NCBI GenBank assembly: GCA_003001795.1 | Contig: PVNI01000002.1 | Coordinates: forward strand, 525,389-589,388 | Source of the DNA: Actinomadura viridilutea | Lineage (GTDB): Bacteria > Actinomycetota > Actinomycetes > Streptosporangiales > Streptosporangiaceae | Reading direction: 5' to 3' | DNA: 64,000 nucleotides | Shown here: one piece after another, positions 27,341 through 35,935 of the stretch | Layout of the letters: each line of letters opens with the position of its first letter | How positions within the stretch are numbered: the stretch's first letter is position 1 | The notes under the pieces: model-generated | What the model saw: the letters and a program-made list of their open reading frames with translations, nothing else | What the model was told of the DNA's origin: nothing | Database searches by the model: none | Program-made: the position numbers and the translations under genes

Positions 27341-28522
27341 GTGGCTGTGGTCTCCCCGGACACCCCCTCCGACCTCTCCCCGCCGGGTCATGTCCTGATC
27401 GCCCCCGACCGGTTCCCCGGCTCCCTGACGGCGCCGGAGGTGGCCCGGCACCTGGCCGCGGGGCTGCGCCGCGTCCGCCCCGACGTGCCGCTGGTGGAGC
27501 TGCCGGTCGCCGACGGCGGCGACGGCACCGCCGAGGCCGCCGTCGCGTCCGGCTGGCGGCGGGTGGAGGTGAAGGTGTGCGGGCCGACGGGCCTGCCGGT
27601 GACCGCGTGCCTGGCGCTGAACGACGGCACCGCCGTGGTGGAGCTGGCCGAGGCGTCGGGCGAGCGGCGGCTGCCCGGCGGCAGACCGCAGCCGCTCACC
27701 GCCACCAGCCTGGGCACCGGCCAGCTCGTCGCGCACGCGGTGCGGCTGGGCGCGCGGCGCATCGTGCTGGCCGTCGGCGGCGGCGCCTGCGCCGACGGCG
27801 GCGCCGGGCTCGTGCAGGGCCTCGGCGGGCGGCTGCTGGACGCCCTCGGCAAGGACCTGCCGCCGGGCGGCGCCGCGCTGCGCTCCCTGCACGCGATCGA
27901 CCTGCGCGGCATGCCCGACCTGTCGAACGTGGAGGTGATCCTGACCGGCGGCCCGGCCGGGCCGCTGCTGGGCCGCGACGGCGCGGCCAGCGTCGCGGGC
28001 CGCCGGGCGGGCGCCGGACGCGAGGAGATCCGGGCGCTGGACGCGGGCCTGCGCCGCTGGGCCGACCTGGCGGAGGCGGCGGCCCGCACCGCCGTGCGGG
28101 ACCGGCCGGGCGCGGGCGCCGCGGGCGGCGTCGGGTTCGCCGCGCTGGCGTTCCTGGGCGCCCGCGTCGAGGACGGCACCGCGCTGATGCTCGACCTGCT
28201 CGGCTTCGCCGACCGGGCGCGCGGCGCGCGGCTGGTCGTCACCGGGGAGGGCTCGCTGGACGCGCGGACGCTGCGCGGCCGTAGCACGGTCGGCGTGGCC
28301 CGCGCCGCCGCCCGCGCCCGCGTCCCGGCGGTCGCGGTGGCCGACCGCCGGGGGCTGACCGGCGAGCAGCTGCGCCGGGCCCGCATCCAGGCCGTGTACG
28401 CCCTGGCCGACATCGAACCCGACGCGGACCGGCGCGTCCGCCAGGCCGGTCCGCTGCTGGAGCAGCTGACCGTCGCGATCGCCGACGAGTGGCTGCCGCG
28501 GCGCCGCCCGCGCCGCTCCTGA
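27341..28522 (+). CDS. Glycerate 2-kinase (GarK/GlxK family)
   Basis: Phosphorylates glycerate, closing the glyoxylate branch that receives carbon from allantoin. The 393 residues include LIAPDRFPGSLTAPEVA, PVADGGDGTAEAAVAS, LAVGGGACADGGAGLVQGL, and TGEGSLDARTLRGRSTVGVA, all standard for the family. GTG 27341 follows GCGAAAGG. The family's usual length is about 380. Clustering with uraH and a purine permease supports ureide-derived glyoxylate use. Confidence 0.93.
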   Translation: MAVVSPDTPSDLSPPGHVLIAPDRFPGSLTAPEVARHLAAGLRRVRPDVPLVELPVADGGDGTAEAAVASGWRRVEVKVCGPTGLPVTACLALNDGTAVVELAEASGERRLPGGRPQPLTATSLGTGQLVAHAVRLGARRIVLAVGGGACADGGAGLVQGLGGRLLDALGKDLPPGGAALRSLHAIDLRGMPDLSNVEVILTGGPAGPLLGRDGAASVAGRRAGAGREEIRALDAGLRRWADLAEAAARTAVRDRPGAGAAGGVGFAALAFLGARVEDGTALMLDLLGFADRARGARLVVTGEGSLDARTLRGRSTVGVARAAARARVPAVAVADRRGLTGEQLRRARIQAVYALADIEPDADRRVRQAGPLLEQLTVAIADEWLPRRRPRRS

Positions 28523-28588
28523 CACCGTCCCCTCCCCGCTCCCCCACCGCGCCGGGCGTCCATCGCGACTCCCGCGCCGCCGCGCCGA

Positions 28589-28609
28589 CCTGCGCCGCAG
28601 GGGCTTTTT
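28589..28609 (+). terminator. Terminator after glycerate kinase gene
   Basis: CCTGC (28589-28593) pairs with GCAGG (28597-28601) around GCC, followed by GGC and a run of five T. It is one of the few hairpins in the window with a T-tract and separates the purine group from ald. Confidence 0.55.
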
Positions 28610-28647
28610 GGGGCGGATGAGACGGATCGTTCTGGTCGGGTTCGTAG

Positions 28648-28677
28648 TGCTAACACGTCGTTTACATGGTGTTAGCA
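28648..28677. promoter_or_regulatory. Inverted repeat upstream of ald
   Basis: TGCTAACAC (28648-28656) and GTGTTAGCA (28669-28677) form a perfect 9-bp inverted repeat with a 12-bp spacer; with one extra base the symmetry extends to GTAG/CTAC on the outside. It lies about 100 bp before ald in an A/T-enriched patch. It could be the operator of an Lrp/AldR-type regulator, as known for mycobacterial ald. Confidence 0.55.
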
Positions 28678-28691
28678 ACTACGGGAACACT

Positions 28692-28706
28692 TGTACACAG
28701 TGAACA
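28692..28706. promoter_or_regulatory. Second palindrome upstream of ald
   Basis: TGTACAC-A-GTGAACA is a 15-bp palindrome with one mismatch, 15 bp after the larger inverted repeat and about 70 bp before the ald start. It may be a second operator or part of the promoter. Confidence 0.4.
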
Positions 28707-28774
28707 TGGCGAGGCGGCGCGGTCAGCCCGCACCCTTGAGCCGTATCCCCAGGTCGACGATGACGGAGGGCACT

Positions 28775-29890
28775 GTGAAGGTCGGGGTACCCCGCGAGGT
28801 CAAGAACCACGAATACCGGGTAGCGATCACCCCCGCGGGGGTGCACGAGCTGACGCGCCGCGGGCACGAGGTGTTCATCGAGCGCGGCGCGGGCCTCGGG
28901 TCGGCGATCCCGGACGAGGAGTACACCGCCGCGGGCGCCAAGATCCTCGACGGCCCGGACGAGGTCTGGGGCGAGGGCGAGCTGATCCTCAAGGTCAAGG
29001 AGCCCGTGGCCGAGGAGTACCACCGCATGCGCCGCGGGCAGACGCTGTTCACCTACCTGCACCTGGCCGCGTCCCGCGCGTGCACCGACGCGCTGCTGAC
29101 GTCCGGTGTCACCGCGATCGCCTACGAGACCGTCCAGCTGCCCGACCGGTCGCTGCCGCTGCTCGCGCCGATGTCGGAGGTGGCCGGACGGCTGGCCGCG
29201 CAGGTCGGCGCGTACAACCTGATGCGCTTCAACGGCGGCCGCGGCGTGCTGCCCGGCGGCGTGCCGGGCGTGGCCCCCGCCAAGGTGGTGGTGATCGGCG
29301 GCGGCGTGTCCGGGCTGAACGCCGCGCAGATCGCGGTCGGCATGGGCGCGGACGTGACGGTCCTCGACCTCAACCCCGACCGGCTGCGCCAGATCGACGC
29401 GATCTACCAGGGCCGCGTCCGCACCCTGATGTCCAGCGCGTACGCCATCGAGCGGGAGGCCCGCGCCGCCGACCTGGTGATCGGCGCGGTGCTCATCCCG
29501 GGCGCCAAGGCGCCCAAGCTCATCTCCAACGACCTGGTCGCGGCGATGAAGCCCGGGTCGGTGCTGGTGGACATCGCCATCGACCAGGGCGGTTGCTTCG
29601 AGGACTCGCGTCCCACCACGCACGCCGACCCCACCTACACGGTGCACGAGTCGGTGTTCTACTGCGTGGCGAACATGCCGGGCGCGGTGCCCAACACCTC
29701 CACCTACGCCCTCACCAACGTGACGCTGCCGTACGCGGTGGCCATCGCCGACAAGGGCTGGCGCGGCGCCCTGCGCGACGACCCGGCCCTGGCGCTCGGC
29801 CTGAACGCCCACGACGGCGCGCTGACGAACGGGCCGGTCGCGGAGGCCCACGGCCTGGACCACGTCTCCGTGGAGTCGGTCCTGGCCTGA
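28775..29890 (+). CDS. ald: Alanine dehydrogenase
   Basis: Reversible NAD-dependent oxidative deamination of L-alanine to pyruvate and ammonia. 371 residues, the same as the mycobacterial enzyme. GTG 28775 gives the family start (M)[16 protein letters not shown] and lies 5 nt after GGAGG; the ATG at 28760 would place the ribosome binding site inside the gene. Key features are KVKEP (substrate Lys), FTYLHLAAS with the catalytic His, the NAD fold [28 protein letters not shown], and [15 protein letters not shown]. Two palindromes upstream suggest specific regulation. Confidence 0.97.
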   Translation: MKVGVPREVKNHEYRVAITPAGVHELTRRGHEVFIERGAGLGSAIPDEEYTAAGAKILDGPDEVWGEGELILKVKEPVAEEYHRMRRGQTLFTYLHLAASRACTDALLTSGVTAIAYETVQLPDRSLPLLAPMSEVAGRLAAQVGAYNLMRFNGGRGVLPGGVPGVAPAKVVVIGGGVSGLNAAQIAVGMGADVTVLDLNPDRLRQIDAIYQGRVRTLMSSAYAIEREARAADLVIGAVLIPGAKAPKLISNDLVAAMKPGSVLVDIAIDQGGCFEDSRPTTHADPTYTVHESVFYCVANMPGAVPNTSTYALTNVTLPYAVAIADKGWRGALRDDPALALGLNAHDGALTNGPVAEAHGLDHVSVESVLA

Positions 29891-29895
29891 CGTCG

Positions 29896-29920
29896 GGCGT
29901 CCCGTCGGCGACGGGACGCC
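29896..29920. terminator. Perfect 11-bp stem between ald and ThDP gene
   Basis: GGCGTCCCGTC (29896-29906) and GACGGGACGCC (29910-29920) pair perfectly around GGC. It lies between two convergent genes and begins 5 bp after the ald stop. Confidence 0.75.
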
Positions 29921-29935
29921 GCCCGGGCGCGTTCG

Positions 29936-31630
29936 TCAGTCGTCGGCGACGTGCACGTCCACCACGGCGCTGGTCCCGGACTCCACCGCCTCGAGCGCGC
30001 GGCGCAGGGCCGGGACCAGTCCCGCGCGGTCGCGCACGGTCTCGCCGTGCGCGTGGCAGGCGCGGGCGACCGCGGCGAAGTCGGGCGGGGTGCGGAACCG
30101 GGTGCCCACCGCCTCGCGGCGCGACGCGGACACGCCGTCCGGGAACAGCTCGAACACGGGAAGCCGGCTGGCCAGGTACCCCCCGTTGTTCAGCACCACC
30201 GCGAGGATCGGCGCGTCCGCCTCCGCGGCCAGGCACAGCGCCGCCGTCGGCACCCCGAACATGAAGCTGCCGTCGCCGACGACGGCGACGACCCGCCGGT
30301 CCGGCGCGGCGAGCTTCACTCCGACCGCGCCGCCGAGCCCCCAGCCCAGCCCGGGGGCGCCCGCCCCGTCGAGGGTGCCGGGCAGTTCGCGGTGCAGGAC
30401 CTCCGCCAGGACGGGGGCGTTGGTGACGGCCTCCTCCACCACGATGTCGTCCACGCGCAGCACCGTGTTCAGCGCCGCGGCCACGGCGCGCGCGGTGAGG
30501 GCGTCTCCGGCGGACGCCGGCGGGTCGCCGTCGGACGGCTCGCCGCACGGATGCCCCGCCCACTTCGTTCCCGGGTCGATCTCGCCGAGGGCGTCGGCGA
30601 CCTGCCGCAGGACGGTCGCCCCGTGCGCGGCGACGGACACGTCGGCGGGGAACGTCCACAGCGGCATGTCCTCCCACAAGGGGTCGGGGGCGATGTGGAC
30701 GATCGTGGCGTCGGGGCGGGGCCGGACGTACTTCGGGATCCACGGCGTCGCGCAGTCGGCGACGAGGACGAGGTCGGCCTCGGCGACGTGGCGCCGCGCG
30801 GCGGCGGTGCCGCGCACGGCCCTCGGGTGGGTCGTGGGGATGTTCAGGCAGCCGCTCTCCGGCGTGTCGACGACGCGGACGCCGGCCAGGTCGGCGAGCC
30901 GCGTCACGGCGGCCAGACCGCCGGGCCGCCGGCCGGTCTTGGCGGTGACCAGCAGGGGCCGTTCGGCCCGCGCCAGCAGGTCGGCGATGCGCCGCACCGT
31001 CTCGGCGTCGGCCGCGGGCGGGTCGGGCACGGCGTAGCCGTCGGTGCGGCCGAGGTCCTCGGCGGGCGGGTCCATGAGCACGTCCCGGGAGACCATGAGA
31101 TAGGCCGGTCCGGGCAGGCCGCCGCGCGCCACCTGGACCGCGCGCCCGACGGCGCGGGGCAGCACGTCGGCGCGGGTGATCTCCAGGGACCATTTGGCGT
31201 AGCCGCCGACGATGCCGGCCTGGTCGCGCACGTCCTGCTGCCAGTGGATCACGTGGGACCGCCCGCCCGGGGAGTCCGGGTCCTCGCCGTAGGGGGTCCG
31301 GCCGGCGAGGACGACGACGCCCGCGTGGTCGCGCAGCGCGTTGTGCATCATCGCGCCGAGGTTCTGCGTGCCCACGTCCACGTGCACGAAGACGCATTGC
31401 GGGCGTCCGGTCACGTGCCAGTACCCGTGCGCGGCCGCGAGCGCGACCGACTCGAACGTGCATGTGATCACGCGGGGGATGGGGATCCCCGCCTTCGCCA
31501 GCGCCGCCGCGGCCTCCTGCAGGGGAGCCGAGTCGGTGCCCGGATTGAGGAACAGGTGCTCCACGCCGTGCCGGTGAAGCAGCCACAACAGGTGTTCGGC
31601 CGCGGTGGCCGGGCGGAAGCGATCGCTCAC
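29936..31630 (-). CDS. Thiamine diphosphate-dependent enzyme
   Basis: A 564-residue member of the acetolactate synthase/benzoylformate decarboxylase group. The N-terminal pyrimidine-binding domain has the essential Glu in [20 protein letters not shown]; the middle domain is [20 protein letters not shown]; the C-terminal ThDP/Mg domain has [16 protein letters not shown] through LNNGGY (GDG...NN motif). GTG 31630 follows GGGAGGT. It sits 11 bp after the permease gene in one operon with a NitT/TauT-type importer, so it probably acts on the imported compound, such as a 2-oxo acid or sulfonate-derived aldehyde; the substrate is not known. Confidence 0.88.
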   Translation of the reverse strand: MSDRFRPATAAEHLLWLLHRHGVEHLFLNPGTDSAPLQEAAAALAKAGIPIPRVITCTFESVALAAAHGYWHVTGRPQCVFVHVDVGTQNLGAMMHNALRDHAGVVVLAGRTPYGEDPDSPGGRSHVIHWQQDVRDQAGIVGGYAKWSLEITRADVLPRAVGRAVQVARGGLPGPAYLMVSRDVLMDPPAEDLGRTDGYAVPDPPAADAETVRRIADLLARAERPLLVTAKTGRRPGGLAAVTRLADLAGVRVVDTPESGCLNIPTTHPRAVRGTAAARRHVAEADLVLVADCATPWIPKYVRPRPDATIVHIAPDPLWEDMPLWTFPADVSVAAHGATVLRQVADALGEIDPGTKWAGHPCGEPSDGDPPASAGDALTARAVAAALNTVLRVDDIVVEEAVTNAPVLAEVLHRELPGTLDGAGAPGLGWGLGGAVGVKLAAPDRRVVAVVGDGSFMFGVPTAALCLAAEADAPILAVVLNNGGYLASRLPVFELFPDGVSASRREAVGTRFRTPPDFAAVARACHAHGETVRDRAGLVPALRRALEAVESGTSAVVDVHVADD

Positions 31631-31641
31631 CAGACCTCCCG

Positions 31642-32520
31642 TCAAATGGTCGCGCTCTGCCGCCGCGATCCCGCGGCGCCGCGGTGCCGGGCGAGCGCCC
31701 GGCGCTCGACGGCGAGCAGGGCCGTGTTGAGCAGGTAGCCGAGGACGCCGAGCAGGACGATCCCCGCCCACATGGTCGGCATGTCGGACCGGCTCTGCGC
31801 GTCGGTCATCTGGAAGCCGATCCCGTTGCTGGTCCCCGGGAGCAGTTCGGAGAACACCATGAGGATCAGCGCGAGCGACAGGCTGAGCCGCAGTCCCGCG
31901 AAGATCTTGGGCAGCGCCGACGGCACGACGAGCCGGACCAGGCGCTCGGCCGCCGACAGCCGGAACACCCGCGCCGTGTCCGCCTGCAGCGGATCGACCG
32001 ACCGCGCGCCGTCGGCCGTGTTGAGCAGGATCGGCCAGATCGCGCTGAACACGATCGACGCGATCTGCATCTGGTTGCCGAGGCTGAACAGCACGACGAA
32101 CACCGGCGCCAGCGTCGGCGGCGGGATCGCGCGGGCGAACTGCAGGGCCGGGTCGAGGTAGGCGAACGCGCGCTCCGACCGGCCGAGCAGCAGCCCCAGG
32201 CCCACTCCGACGACGATCGCCCCGCCGAGGCCGACCGCGATGCGGGCCAGGCTGGGCAGCAGGTGCCGCATCGCCGTGTCGGTGAGGAAGAGGCGGGTCG
32301 CCGGGCCGGAGAACCACAGGTCGTGCATGCGGTCGACGATCTGCAGCGGCGTCGGGAAGTAGGGGTCGCGCGCCGCCTGCGTCGCGATCTGCCAGGCGGC
32401 GACCGCGACGGCCAGGGCTCCCCACCGGTGCAGGGCGGAGGCCAGCACGCGCACGCCGGACCGGGCGGGGCGGCCGGCGCCGCGCGTTCCGGGGCGGCGG
32501 CGCGCCGTGCGGACGCTCAT
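31642..32520 (-). CDS. ABC permease, NitT/TauT type (second)
   Basis: A 292-residue inner-membrane permease with about six helices. The EAA loop region reads RVFRLSAAERLVRLVVPSALPKIFAGLRL, with the conserved Gly shifted in this family, followed by LSLALILMVFSELL. Relatives (SsuC, TauC, ThiX-like) import sulfonates, nitrate or pyrimidine precursors. ATG 32520 overlaps the stop of the upstream permease by 4 bp (ATGA). It pairs with the other permease to form a heterodimeric channel. Confidence 0.9.
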   Translation of the reverse strand: MSVRTARRRPGTRGAGRPARSGVRVLASALHRWGALAVAVAAWQIATQAARDPYFPTPLQIVDRMHDLWFSGPATRLFLTDTAMRHLLPSLARIAVGLGGAIVVGVGLGLLLGRSERAFAYLDPALQFARAIPPPTLAPVFVVLFSLGNQMQIASIVFSAIWPILLNTADGARSVDPLQADTARVFRLSAAERLVRLVVPSALPKIFAGLRLSLSLALILMVFSELLPGTSNGIGFQMTDAQSRSDMPTMWAGIVLLGVLGYLLNTALLAVERRALARHRGAAGSRRQSATI

Positions 32521-33323
32521 CCCCCGTCTCCCCTCTGCGCGACGTGCCAGCGGAACAGGCGGCGCTCGGCCTGGACGAGCGCGAGATTGATGACCAGGCC
32601 GAGGGCGCCGGCCCACACGGTGCCCGCCAGCACGTCCGTCGCGCCGTCGACCGCCTGCTGCGCCTGGACGATGAAGGTGCCGAGGCCGGAGCCGAAGCCG
32701 CTGAGGATCTCGGTGCCGACCGCGAGGATGAGCGCGACGGCGGCCGCCAGGCGCACGCCCGTCGCGATGAACGGCGCGGCCGAGGGCAGGGAGACGCGCC
32801 ACAGCACCGCGAGCCGGCCGAAGCCGAACGACCGCAGGGTCTCCTTGGCCACCGGGTCCACGTCCTGCAGGCCGTAGATCGTGTTGAACAGCACGGGCCA
32901 GGTCGCGGCGTAGACGATGAGCGTCGCCTCGGTCCGCAGACCGGCCCCGACGATCACCGACACGAGCGGGATGAGCGCGACCGAGGGAACGGGCCGCAGG
33001 AACTCCAAGATCGCGCGGACCGCCGTCCCGACGAACGGCACCGCGCCCAGCAGGACGCCCAGGGCCACACCGGCGCAGACCGCGATGGCCAGGCCGAGCG
33101 CCCAGGCCTCGACGGTCGCCAGGACGTTGCGCAGGAATTCCCGGTCGCCGGCCAGTGCGACGGCGCGGACGAGGATCCGCGACGCGGGCGGGAGGTACTC
33201 CTGGTCGACGATGCCCGCGCGGCCGAGGGCCTCGCTCGCGGCGACGAGGGCGGCGAGTCCGACGGCCCCGCGCGCCCACCGGCCGGTGCGCGTCAGCCGC
33301 CGTTCGGCGGTGCCCGCGGTCAC
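32517..33323 (-). CDS. ABC permease, NitT/TauT type (first)
   Basis: A 268-residue permease of the same family: FLRPVPSVALIPLVSVIVGAG, then the EAA loop TLRSFGFGRLAVLWRVSLPSAAPFIATGVRL and AVALILAVGTEIL. GTG 33323 overlaps the stop of the lipoprotein gene by 4 bp (GTGA), so translation is coupled. Together with the second permease and the lipoprotein it makes an importer, yet no ATP-binding subunit is encoded in the cluster. Confidence 0.9.
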   Translation of the reverse strand: MTAGTAERRLTRTGRWARGAVGLAALVAASEALGRAGIVDQEYLPPASRILVRAVALAGDREFLRNVLATVEAWALGLAIAVCAGVALGVLLGAVPFVGTAVRAILEFLRPVPSVALIPLVSVIVGAGLRTEATLIVYAATWPVLFNTIYGLQDVDPVAKETLRSFGFGRLAVLWRVSLPSAAPFIATGVRLAAAVALILAVGTEILSGFGSGLGTFIVQAQQAVDGATDVLAGTVWAGALGLVINLALVQAERRLFRWHVAQRGDGG

Positions 33324-34303
33324 GTGCCGGACGGGGTGAAGATGATCTGCTTGGCGTCGAGCCGCGCCGTGAGCAGCCCGTTGGCCAGCATCAGGTCGGC
33401 CAGGCGCTGCAGCGGCGCGGGGTCCAGCGACGCGGGGTACCGCGGCAGGCTCAGCGCCGCGGCCATGCGGGCGTCGATCCCGGCGTAGGACGGCAGGACC
33501 TCCTCGACCGCCTTGCGGTCCGTCTGCGCCAGCCGCTGCGCCTTGTCGATCGCCCGCTGGACGGCGGCCGCGGTCTTGGGGTTCTTCTTGACCCACGCGT
33601 CCTCGGTGACGACGCCGCTGGCCGGGATGTCCGCCGCCGGCCCGCTCCCGGCGTCGACGACCATGCGGGCGCCCTGCGTGCGCTGGATGGCGGTGCTGAA
33701 CGGCTCGACCGCGAGCACCGCGTCCACCTTGTGCTGCTGGAGCGTGGCGCCCATCTGCGGGAACGGGGTGACGACGTACCGCACCTCGGACGGCTCGACG
33801 CCGTGGGCCTTCAGGACCTCGTTGAAGACGAGCTGCTGGATGTTGTTGAGGATGTTCACGCCGATCGTCTTGCCCTCCAGGTCCTTGGGCTGCCTGATCG
33901 GGGAGTCCTTAGGGACGAGCGCCGTCATGAAGCCCGGCGCGAACGCCGCGCTGGGGGCGAGGAACCGGGTCTTGAGCGTGCCCTTCGCAAAGGACTGGAT
34001 GAAGGTCACGTAGTTGCCGCCGGCGATGACGTCGACTTGTCCGTTCTTCAGCGCGGGCACCGCCTGGACGCTCTGCGCGACCGGTCGGATCTTGACCGTG
34101 AGCCCCTCCTGCTCGAAGTAGCCCCTCTTCACGGCGATGTGCAGCCCGGCCTCGTCCACCAGGGGCAGCGCGGCGACCGTGATCGTCGACTTTTCCAGGC
34201 CGTTGCCACCGGAGCCGGAGTCCGTGCCTCCGCAGCCCGCGGCCAGCGGCGCGGCGAGAAGACAACCGGCGAGAAGGACGGAACAAGCCCCGAACCGTCG
34301 CAT
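33320..34303 (-). CDS. ABC substrate-binding lipoprotein, NMT1/SsuA type
   Basis: A 327-residue extracytoplasmic binding protein. The signal peptide ends in the lipobox PLAAGC. The body has DEAGLHIAVKRGYFEQEGLTVKI, KNGQVDVIAGGNYVTFIQ and DLEGKTIGVNILNNIQQLV, typical of the NMT1/THI5-like proteins that bind sulfonates, nitrate or hydroxymethylpyrimidine. ATG 34303 follows AAAGGAG. It is the first gene of the operon and drives coupled expression of both permeases and the ThDP enzyme. Confidence 0.92.
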   Translation of the reverse strand: MRRFGACSVLLAGCLLAAPLAAGCGGTDSGSGGNGLEKSTITVAALPLVDEAGLHIAVKRGYFEQEGLTVKIRPVAQSVQAVPALKNGQVDVIAGGNYVTFIQSFAKGTLKTRFLAPSAAFAPGFMTALVPKDSPIRQPKDLEGKTIGVNILNNIQQLVFNEVLKAHGVEPSEVRYVVTPFPQMGATLQQHKVDAVLAVEPFSTAIQRTQGARMVVDAGSGPAADIPASGVVTEDAWVKKNPKTAAAVQRAIDKAQRLAQTDRKAVEEVLPSYAGIDARMAAALSLPRYPASLDPAPLQRLADLMLANGLLTARLDAKQIIFTPSGT

Positions 34304-34859
34304 GACACTCCTTTACCGATGGAGGGCAGACGAAATCGTGTACCAGCCGGTAGGAGATCGCAAGACCGGCAACAGCCGTATCTCGAAGACGAAGAGCACA
34401 CGCTCGAACCAGCGAGCCGACCGCGGTCGCGATCGTTAATTTCGCCGCCTTCCGCCGCGTTCACCACCTTCGAAGGCTCTCCGCCCGACACGCCTCACAA
34501 CTACCTCGCCATCAGGCGCTGATCAGGCGCGATTCCGTCACTTCGCCCCGGATCCGGCGCGAGCCGGACACGCTCCCGGAGGGATCGAGGCCGACCTCAT
34601 GGCGGCGTCGGACATGGTTCAGCAGGCTTTTCCGGAACGCTTCGCCGCACAACGAACCAAGATCATTCATATGCGCGGCCCGCGGCTCTTTGACGAAGGC
34701 CGGGCGGAATCGACAGCAAGAAATGCCGGACCCCGCGCCGAGCGAACGCCTATTAATGAGCAGCGTCCGACCGCGTTCTGAGTGGACCGAAATTCGCTCC
34801 CTGCCGGCGCGGGCTCGCGTCCCGGCCCCCTGCGACGCCCCGCCTCGCCGAAGGGAATG
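34304..34859. other. Intergenic region without a recognisable gene
   Basis: About 550 bp between divergent genes, with more A/T than its surroundings (for example around 34430-34445 and 34655-34675). Short open frames exist on both strands, including one at 34599-34781, but none has a ribosome binding site, family motif or biased codon use. Promoters for the importer operon and the phosphatase gene must lie here; I could not place them. Confidence 0.5.
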
Positions 34860-35474
34860 ATGGCCCTCATGGGCGAGTTGATCCTCCTGCGGCACGGCGA
34901 GACGGAGTGGAGCCGCGACCTGCGGCACACCGGACGCACCGACCTCCCCCTCACCGAGCGGGGCGAGCAGCAGGCGCGCGCGGTGGCGCCGCTGGTGCGG
35001 GCGCTGCGCGTCACGAGGGTGCTGGCCAGCCCCGCCCGGCGCGCGCTGCGCACCGCCGAGCTGGCCGGGCTCACCGTCGACGCCGTCGACCCCGACCTGT
35101 GGGAGTGGGACTACGGCGGCTACGAGGGGGTCACCAGCGCGCAGATCCGGCGCGAGCGCCCCGGCTGGTACTTGTGGGAGGACGGGGTCGTCCCCGGCGA
35201 CGCCGAGCATCCCGGCGAGACGGTCGAGCAGGTCGGGGCCCGGGTGGACGCCGTGCTCGGGCGGGTGCGCCCTCTGCTCGGCGGGGACGGCGACGTGGTG
35301 CTGGTGGCGCACGGCCACGTCCTGCGGATACTCACCGCGCGCTGGCTGGGACTGGAGCCCGCCGCGGGACGGCTGTTCGCGCTGGACACCGGCACCCTGT
35401 CCGCGCTCGGGCACGAGCACGGCCGACCGGTGATCGCGTCCTGGAACGTGCCGCCGGACGTTCCGCGGGGCTGA
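34860..35474 (+). CDS. Histidine phosphatase family protein
   Basis: A 204-residue phosphoglycerate-mutase-like phosphatase. ELILLRHGETEWSRDLRHTGRTDLPLTERG contains the catalytic RHG and phosphate-binding residues; the second His is in VVLVAHGHVLRILTARW. It resembles broad-specificity acid phosphatases (PhoE/GpmB-like) rather than glycolytic mutase. The start is uncertain among ATG 34857, 34860 and 34869, all after AAGGGA at 34851. Confidence 0.9.
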   Translation: MALMGELILLRHGETEWSRDLRHTGRTDLPLTERGEQQARAVAPLVRALRVTRVLASPARRALRTAELAGLTVDAVDPDLWEWDYGGYEGVTSAQIRRERPGWYLWEDGVVPGDAEHPGETVEQVGARVDAVLGRVRPLLGGDGDVVLVAHGHVLRILTARWLGLEPAAGRLFALDTGTLSALGHEHGRPVIASWNVPPDVPRG

Positions 35475-35489
35475 GCTTTGGGCCGGGGG

Positions 35490-35510
35490 TATACCCTACC
35501 CCTCGGGGGT
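35490..35510. promoter_or_regulatory. CsoR-type copper operator
   Basis: The site begins TATACCCTACCCC and ends TCGGGGGT, a G-tract/C-tract near-palindrome (ACCCC-TC-GGGGGT) of the kind bound by CsoR repressors. It is about 57 bp before the csoR start, consistent with autoregulation. Confidence 0.55.
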
Positions 35511-35566
35511 TGGCCGCGCGGTGGGGACCCGAGGCCCGAGCCCCCCGCCCGATTGCGAGGACGACC

Positions 35567-35866
35567 ATGGCCACCAACCAGACCCCCACGCGTGGCTACA
35601 GCGCCACCAAGGACCAGCTGCAGACCCGTCTGCGCCGCATCGAGGGCCAGGTGCGCGGCATCGAGCGCATGGTCGAGGAAGACCGCTACTGCATCGACGT
35701 GCTGACCCAGATCAGCGCCGTCCAGGCCGCCCTGGACAAGGTGGCGCTGGGTCTGCTCGACGGCCACGTCCGCCACTGCGTGGCCGAGGGCGCCCAGGAG
35801 GGCAAGTCGGACGAGATGTCCACGGAGCTCATGGCCGCGGTGGGCCGTCTGATGCGCCGCGGCTGA
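35567..35866 (+). CDS. csoR: CsoR-family copper-sensing repressor
   Basis: A 99-residue all-helical metal-sensing repressor. The DUF156 body RLRRIEGQVRGIERMVEEDRYC is followed by LTQISAVQAALDKVALGLLDGHVRHC. The Cys of RYC, the His of DGHV and the Cys of RHC line up with the Cu(I) ligands C36, H61 and C65 of the mycobacterial protein. ATG 35567 has an imperfect GAGG box. No copper ATPase or chaperone is adjacent; the only copper-related gene in the window is the CopD-CtaG fusion 15 kb away. Confidence 0.92.
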   Translation: MATNQTPTRGYSATKDQLQTRLRRIEGQVRGIERMVEEDRYCIDVLTQISAVQAALDKVALGLLDGHVRHCVAEGAQEGKSDEMSTELMAAVGRLMRRG

Positions 35867-35935
35867 CCCGCGCCGGCTCGACGCGCGGCACGGCGTCCCG
35901 GCGCCTGCGGCGCGCCGTGAGGCGGAGCGACGGGG

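Noticed and set aside
34599..34781. A 60-codon plus-strand frame in the gap before the histidine phosphatase
   Set aside because: No ribosome binding site, no conserved motif and no codon bias like that of neighbouring genes.
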